A DNA stretch of 8,872 nucleotides from Candidatus Brocadiaceae bacterium (lineage in GTDB: Bacteria; Planctomycetota; Brocadiia; Brocadiales; Bathyanammoxibiaceae). This document shows, in pieces, positions 6,101-8,872 of this stretch; position 1 is the stretch's first letter; the number at the start of each line of letters is the position of its first letter. The position numbers were made by a program, and so were the translations under genes. Where the stretch lies: assembly GCA_030018855.1 (NCBI GenBank), contig JASEHG010000074.1:1-8872 (forward strand), in the 5' to 3' direction. The notes under the pieces are model-generated. The model was given only the letters and a program-made list of their open reading frames with translations. It did no database searches and was not told where the DNA came from.

Positions 6101-6502
6101 ATGGGGGAGTCAGGAAAGGTTATTAAGGCAAATATCCTCTTAATAGACTATGAGGAGACCCACCGCAGTATCTACACCAGTTTCCTGCGATACGCTGGCT
6201 ACGCCGTTACGGCCGCACCAGATGGGATAGAAGGGTTGAGCCTCTTCAAGCAGGGTTCTTATGACCTGGTTCTCTGTGCCCTGGAGATGCCCTATCTATC
6301 GGGTGTGGAGGTGGCCAGGGCGATAAAGACCTTCTGCATTGGAAAGGGGCGGAAAGTCCCCTTCATTATGGTAGCCAGCAGGACACACGAAGTCACTCAG
6401 GAGGAGATGAGAAAGACAGGGATAGATACCGTGTTCTTTAAGCCCCTAAGGTTAGATCATCTCTCAGAGTCTATCAAAGGGCTCATCTCCGCAAGGAGAT
6501 AG
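6101..6502 (+). CDS. Stand-alone receiver domain without phospho-acceptor (pseudo-receiver)
   Basis: A 133-residue protein that is a single CheY-like receiver domain with no output domain. The fold pattern is clear: ILLIDYE (12-18) as strand 1, YDLVLCALEMPYLSG (54-68) as strand 3 and loop, PFIMVAS (87-93) as strand 4 and FFKPL (112-116) as strand 5, with the conserved K114-P115. Three key positions are changed. The phospho-accepting Asp, four residues before the Pro of the MP motif, is A60 (codon GCC, one base from GAC); the second acidic residue is Y17; and the switch Thr/Ser position reads A92, although S93 is next to it. It should therefore not be controlled by ordinary aspartyl phosphorylation and may act as a constitutive binding partner. 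A GGGAGGG ribosome site precedes the start. No histidine kinase is in the window. Confidence 0.85.
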   Translation: MGESGKVIKANILLIDYEETHRSIYTSFLRYAGYAVTAAPDGIEGLSLFKQGSYDLVLCALEMPYLSGVEVARAIKTFCIGKGRKVPFIMVASRTHEVTQEEMRKTGIDTVFFKPLRLDHLSESIKGLISARR

Positions 6503-6510
6503 GTGAATCA

Positions 6511-6524
6511 GGGGTTAGAGGGTA
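6511..6524 (+). repeat. Degenerate heptamer pair after the receiver stop codon
   Basis: GGGGTTA (6511-6517) and GAGGGTA (6518-6524) begin 8 bp past the TAG stop. The first unit is identical to the first unit of the array at 8665. With two degenerate units the call is weak alone and gains weight from the other sites. Confidence 0.35.
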
Positions 6525-6601
6525 TGGAATAGTAAGAAGTTGTAAATTTTAAATTTCCAATTTTCAACCCTTTTTCTCCCCCCCAGGGGTCTATCCTAAC
6601 G

Positions 6602-7126
6602 ATGAAAGGACCCATAAGATACCGGAGTACCTCCCTTGAGGACGTCTCCCAGATAGAGGAGATGGAAAAGACCTATTTTTTAGAGGAGGCCTTCGGCAGG
6701 AGGCAAATAAGATACCTACTCCAGTCTCCTAACGCCATAGCCCTGACGGCTGAAGAGGGTGACCGGTCCGACTGGGCTCACCCGCCTCAGGCGGGAGGCC
6801 CTGCCGCCTCCAATGGCAAGGTCCTGGGTTACATTATCGGTCTGGGTCGCAGGGGGTCTTCGGCAGTAAGGATATATACCTTTTGCGTAAGAAAGGACTA
6901 CAGACTCAAGGGGATTGGTACCTCCTTGCTCCAGAGGTTTGAAAGGGGGTGCCAGAGGAGAGGTGTCTCTAATCTCATCCTGGAGGTAGGGGAGGATAAC
7001 TCCTCGGCCCTGGAGTTCTATAAAAGAAATGGGTTCGTGGAGTTTTCCAGTGTCCCGGGATACTACAGTGATGGTACCACCGCCGTAAGGATGAGGAAGG
7101 TAATAACAGTAATCAGTAGACAGTAG
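6602..7126 (+). CDS. GNAT-family N-acetyltransferase, RimI-like
   Basis: A 174-residue single-domain GNAT enzyme, expected to move an acetyl group from acetyl-CoA to an amine, possibly a protein N-terminus. Motif A, the acetyl-CoA pyrophosphate loop, is R101-L-K-G104-I-G106 after the strand IYTFCVRKDY. Motif B is NSSALEFYKRNGF (133-145), and VPGYYSDGTTAVRMRK (151-166) closes the fold in the manner of RimI-like enzymes. Residues about 53-72 are a Pro/Gly/Ala-rich insert between strands 2 and 3; its core P61-P62-Q63-A64-G65 is encoded by a copy of the 15-bp palindrome. The last residues (ISRQ) are encoded by a 7-bp tandem repeat that carries the stop codon. The ribosome site is poor (AGGGG, 12 nt upstream). 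The substrate cannot be told from the sequence. Confidence 0.88.
   Translation: MKGPIRYRSTSLEDVSQIEEMEKTYFLEEAFGRRQIRYLLQSPNAIALTAEEGDRSDWAHPPQAGGPAASNGKVLGYIIGLGRRGSSAVRIYTFCVRKDYRLKGIGTSLLQRFERGCQRRGVSNLILEVGEDNSSALEFYKRNGFVEFSSVPGYYSDGTTAVRMRKVITVISRQ
6781..6795. repeat. 15-bp palindrome CCCGCCTCAGGCGGG inside the GNAT gene
   Basis: A compensated variant (both outer bases changed, so the arms still pair perfectly) of the dispersed palindrome. It is in frame and encodes the Pro-Pro-Gln-Ala-Gly core of a linker-like insert. Confidence 0.75.
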
Positions 7127-7134
7127 TCAGTAGA
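7107..7134 (+). repeat. Heptamer tandem repeat across the GNAT stop codon
   Basis: Four contiguous 7-bp units: CAGTAAT, CAGTAGA, CAGTAGT, CAGTAGA (consensus CAGTARW). The TAG stop at 7124-7126 lies within the third unit, so the end of the acetyltransferase is repeat-derived. A gain or loss of one unit shifts the frame by one base. Confidence 0.8.
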
Positions 7135-7174
7135 CAGGGCAGAGGCATCCACCTAAGGCGGACTGACCTGCCTT

Positions 7175-7202
7175 GTAGGGGCACGTTGCAACGTGCCCCT
7201 AC
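7175..7202. repeat. GTAGGGGC-type perfect 28-bp palindrome
   Basis: A perfect palindrome with 14-bp arms, GTAGGGGCACGTTG (7175-7188) and its exact complement (7189-7202), with no loop. It lies between the GNAT gene and the next gene, 27 bp before the latter's start. The left arm recurs exactly at 5499-5512. Confidence 0.9.
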
Positions 7203-7229
7203 CTGCTGTAACTACTGATAAAGGTAGAC

Positions 7230-8672
7230 ATGAACCCCACCAGGTTTGACTGGAAGAGGTACCCGGAGGCAGAGGCCTTTTTCCTGGGAGGCCTGGACGC
7301 CTTCCTTAAGGCCCACCAGGCGGCGGCGAGACTTGAACAAAAGATAAGGGAACACACCGGTACAAGGCTTATTGACTGGGTTGACCATGTAGTCCTCCCC
7401 GATTCTGGCCCTACGAGGACAAGACTCGCCCGGATGGGTTTCATCCCAGACCCCCTGGGAGAGACCCCTCCAGGCAGGACAGCCTTCTTGCTTGTAGGGG
7501 CCATATTCCCCAATGTAGTGCTGCAAGATGGCATCCGCCTTAGGCGGACAGCCGAACTGGCTACGTACACCAAGGGCAGTTCCGTGGGGCCTATACTGGA
7601 GCTGGCCCTGAAGGTGGAATCAGTGGCGGATTTTGCGGCAAGGCAGGGACTTGACCCCGCCTCAGGCGGATTGGAGGGTCCACCCAAGAGCCGTTACAGG
7701 AGGGTATTGGTGGCCGGGGAAGGGGGATTAAGCCTCCTGGCCGTGGAGCGTAGGGGCTACAGGGGTTATCTCTGCGAGACCCCTTCGCCAGCGTACCACC
7801 AGGAATATCTCAGGCAGGAGTATCTCAGGGCGGAAGAACTCTGGCGTACGAGGCCTCGCCGCTTTGATGATACCGCTGAGGGGTTCAGGAAGACAAAGGA
7901 GATACTGGAAGACATATCTGCCAAGCTTGGTAAAGGACTAACTGCCTGCGTCCTCTTTGAGGGAGAGCGGAGATACTGGGAGGAGAGAAACAGGGCGGCC
8001 CGTCTCCAGAAGGAACGACAGGATTCTTTGGGGCTAGGTTGGGCCAACCACGACCACCACACCTTCCGCTGTTCCAGAAGGCACCTCCATGACCTGGTAC
8101 AACTGCTGGAGGGTCTGGGCTTTCAGTGTAGAGAGAGGTTTCATGCAGGGGAGGAGGCTGGATGGGGTGCCCAGGTGATGGAAAACCACCTCCTGGGGAT
8201 AACCGTCTTTGCCGATTTGGACCTCAGCCATGAGGAAACTGAAGAAGATTTTGCCCACCATCCCCTCCCCCCTAGAAAGGAGTTGGGCACTGTAGGACTC
8301 TGGGTGGAACTCCATGGGGAGGGCTTCCTTGAGGCCGGGATGCATCACCTGGCCATCAGGTCCGATTTTGATGCCCTCCGCAGGGGCATGGCACAGGAAG
8401 GGGTACAGACCATGAAGCCTTTCTCCGATTTCCCCTTCCTCCGCCAGGCCTTTACCCAGGGGGAGCAATGGAAGGTGAGGGCAGAACGGATTGACCAACT
8501 CCTTAGTCGGGGCAGTATAAATCAGGAGCAGTATCAAAAGTTTTCTAGCCAAGGTGCCATCGGTAGCCACCTGGAGGACATAGAACGGCGGGAGGGCTTT
8601 AAGGGTTTCAATCAGCGTTCCGTCAGCGCCATAATCCAGGCCACCGACCCAAGGGCAGAGGTCAGGGGTTAG
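7230..8672 (+). CDS. Unknown 480-residue protein, VOC-like, possibly DUF1338-related
   Basis: No certain family. It is soluble, without signal peptide or membrane helix. Two regions look like vicinal-oxygen-chelate (VOC) modules. One starts at VDHVVLP (51-57) and runs through LARMGFIPDP to GAIFPNVVLQDG (90-101). The other starts at NHDHHTFR (273-280) and runs through LLEGLGF. The C-terminal third recalls the DUF1338 / 2-oxoadipate dioxygenase (HglS) family as I remember it: MHHLAIRSDFDALRRGM (371-387), then FLRQAF (403-408), then GSHLEDIERREG (445-456), in that order. If so, H53, H373 and D450 or E452 would be the metal ligands. EYLRQEYLRAE (192-202) is a short internal duplication. Two copies of the 15-bp palindrome lie in frame (residues 102-107 and 143-147). 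The stop codon lies in a 7-bp tandem repeat. The open frame is solid; the function is tentative. Confidence 0.6.
   Translation: MNPTRFDWKRYPEAEAFFLGGLDAFLKAHQAAARLEQKIREHTGTRLIDWVDHVVLPDSGPTRTRLARMGFIPDPLGETPPGRTAFLLVGAIFPNVVLQDGIRLRRTAELATYTKGSSVGPILELALKVESVADFAARQGLDPASGGLEGPPKSRYRRVLVAGEGGLSLLAVERRGYRGYLCETPSPAYHQEYLRQEYLRAEELWRTRPRRFDDTAEGFRKTKEILEDISAKLGKGLTACVLFEGERRYWEERNRAARLQKERQDSLGLGWANHDHHTFRCSRRHLHDLVQLLEGLGFQCRERFHAGEEAGWGAQVMENHLLGITVFADLDLSHEETEEDFAHHPLPPRKELGTVGLWVELHGEGFLEAGMHHLAIRSDFDALRRGMAQEGVQTMKPFSDFPFLRQAFTQGEQWKVRAERIDQLLSRGSINQEQYQKFSSQGAIGSHLEDIERREGFKGFNQRSVSAIIQATDPRAEVRG
7534..7548. repeat. 15-bp palindrome TCCGCCTTAGGCGGA inside the VOC-like gene
   Basis: An exact family copy, read through by the gene as residues 102-107 (IRLRRT). 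Confidence 0.8.
7656..7670. repeat. 15-bp palindrome CCCGCCTCAGGCGGA inside the VOC-like gene
   Basis: A family copy with one changed outer base, read in a different frame from the copy at 7534, as PASGG (residues 143-147) in a Gly/Pro-rich loop. Confidence 0.75.
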
Positions 8673-8714
8673 GGGCTAGGGGCCAGCAATCTCTTTCCCT
8701 AATCCCTGGTCCCC
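8665..8714. repeat. Heptamer array and inverted partner at the end of the VOC-like gene
   Basis: Three contiguous units GGGGTTA (8665), GGGGCTA (8672) and GGGGCCA (8679) overlap the TAG stop at 8670-8672. After a CT-rich spacer, 8697-8714 carries the same pattern on the other strand (minus strand GGGACCA, GGGATTA). The two halves can pair imperfectly into a hairpin. The cyclase fragment begins right after it. Confidence 0.65.
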
Positions 8715-8872
8715 AGGCGGCCCTGGAATCCATTAAGGCGATGGAGAAACTGAACTCTCAGTTCAAGAAGAGGGGCTGGCCCTCATTAAGGGTCAGGACT
8801 GGTATCAATACTGGTACAGTCGTCGTAGGCAACATGGGCACCAGTACCCGCTTTGACTACACCGTTATAGGG
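8714..8872 (+). pseudogene. 5'-truncated class III adenylate/guanylate cyclase, runs off the window
   Basis: The frame reads QAALESIKAMEKLNSQFKKR and then LRVRTGINTGTVVVGNMGTS, followed by RFDYTVIG at the window edge. This is the middle of a class III cyclase catalytic domain: the RxGINTGxVVxGNMG strand-turn and the RFDYTVIG motif are diagnostic. What should precede it, the half with the two metal-binding Asp residues and any sensor domain, is not there. Upstream the same frame gives repeat-coded, non-cyclase residues and then overlaps the VOC-like gene in another frame. An in-frame ATG exists at 8741 but would give only the distal half. I therefore call it a truncated remnant whose breakpoint lies at the heptamer repeats. 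The part beyond 8872 (transition-state Asn/Arg region) is not visible. Confidence 0.7.

Noticed and set aside
7490..7505. GTAGGGGC inside the 480-residue gene as a further palindromic element
   Set aside because: Only the first 8-9 bases match and no complementary arm follows, so a chance match or old remnant cannot be told apart.
7199..7687. A 162-residue open frame on the minus strand
   Set aside because: It is antisense to the 480-residue gene and begins across the 28-bp palindrome; its Ser/Pro-rich composition is typical of a shadow frame.
8034..8570. A 178-residue open frame on the minus strand
   Set aside because: It is antisense to the C-terminal part of the 480-residue gene, which has a continuous, protein-like sequence; no ribosome site or neighbours support it.

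Overview
The window most likely comes from an anammox-type planctomycete (order Brocadiales or a close relative). The evidence is a five-gene cluster on the minus strand joining a Rieske/cytochrome b quinol-oxidising complex to a six-haem cytochrome c and a membrane-anchored, eight-haem protein of the hydroxylamine oxidoreductase (HAO) family. From memory, this combination matches the third Rieske/cytochrome b cluster of Kuenenia stuttgartiensis. No rRNA or other taxonomic marker is present, so the placement is an inference.

Positions 1-5076 hold the cluster. It is transcribed right to left: Rieske protein, split cytochrome b (N-terminal b6-like half, then C-terminal subunit IV-like half), hexahaem c554-like cytochrome, octahaem HAO-like protein, and a strong hairpin terminator at 1-36. 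The gaps are short (36-69 bp), consistent with one operon. The expected role is to take electrons from (mena)quinol through Rieske and b haems and pass them to a 14-haem wire ending at an HAO-type centre, or the reverse, inside the anammoxosome.

Positions 5077-5676 are a gene-free divergent region. It has a fair sigma70-like promoter for the operon, a cluster of GTRYAC hexamers with helical spacing, and two palindromic repeats, one of which is a nested composite.

Positions 5677-8872 hold plus-strand accessory genes of unrelated type: a small low-complexity exported protein, a receiver-domain protein that has lost its phospho-accepting aspartate, a RimI-like GNAT acetyltransferase, a 480-residue protein with features of the VOC/DUF1338 fold, and the 3' part of a class III adenylate/guanylate cyclase that seems to lack its 5' half and runs off the window.

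Three families of short repeats run through the window. The first is a 15-bp palindrome (TCCGCC-NNN-GGCGGA), found in gaps and also read through inside four genes. The second is a long GTAGGGGC-type palindrome. The third is 7-bp tandem repeats placed at or just after stop codons. These repeats are the most unusual structural feature of the right half.
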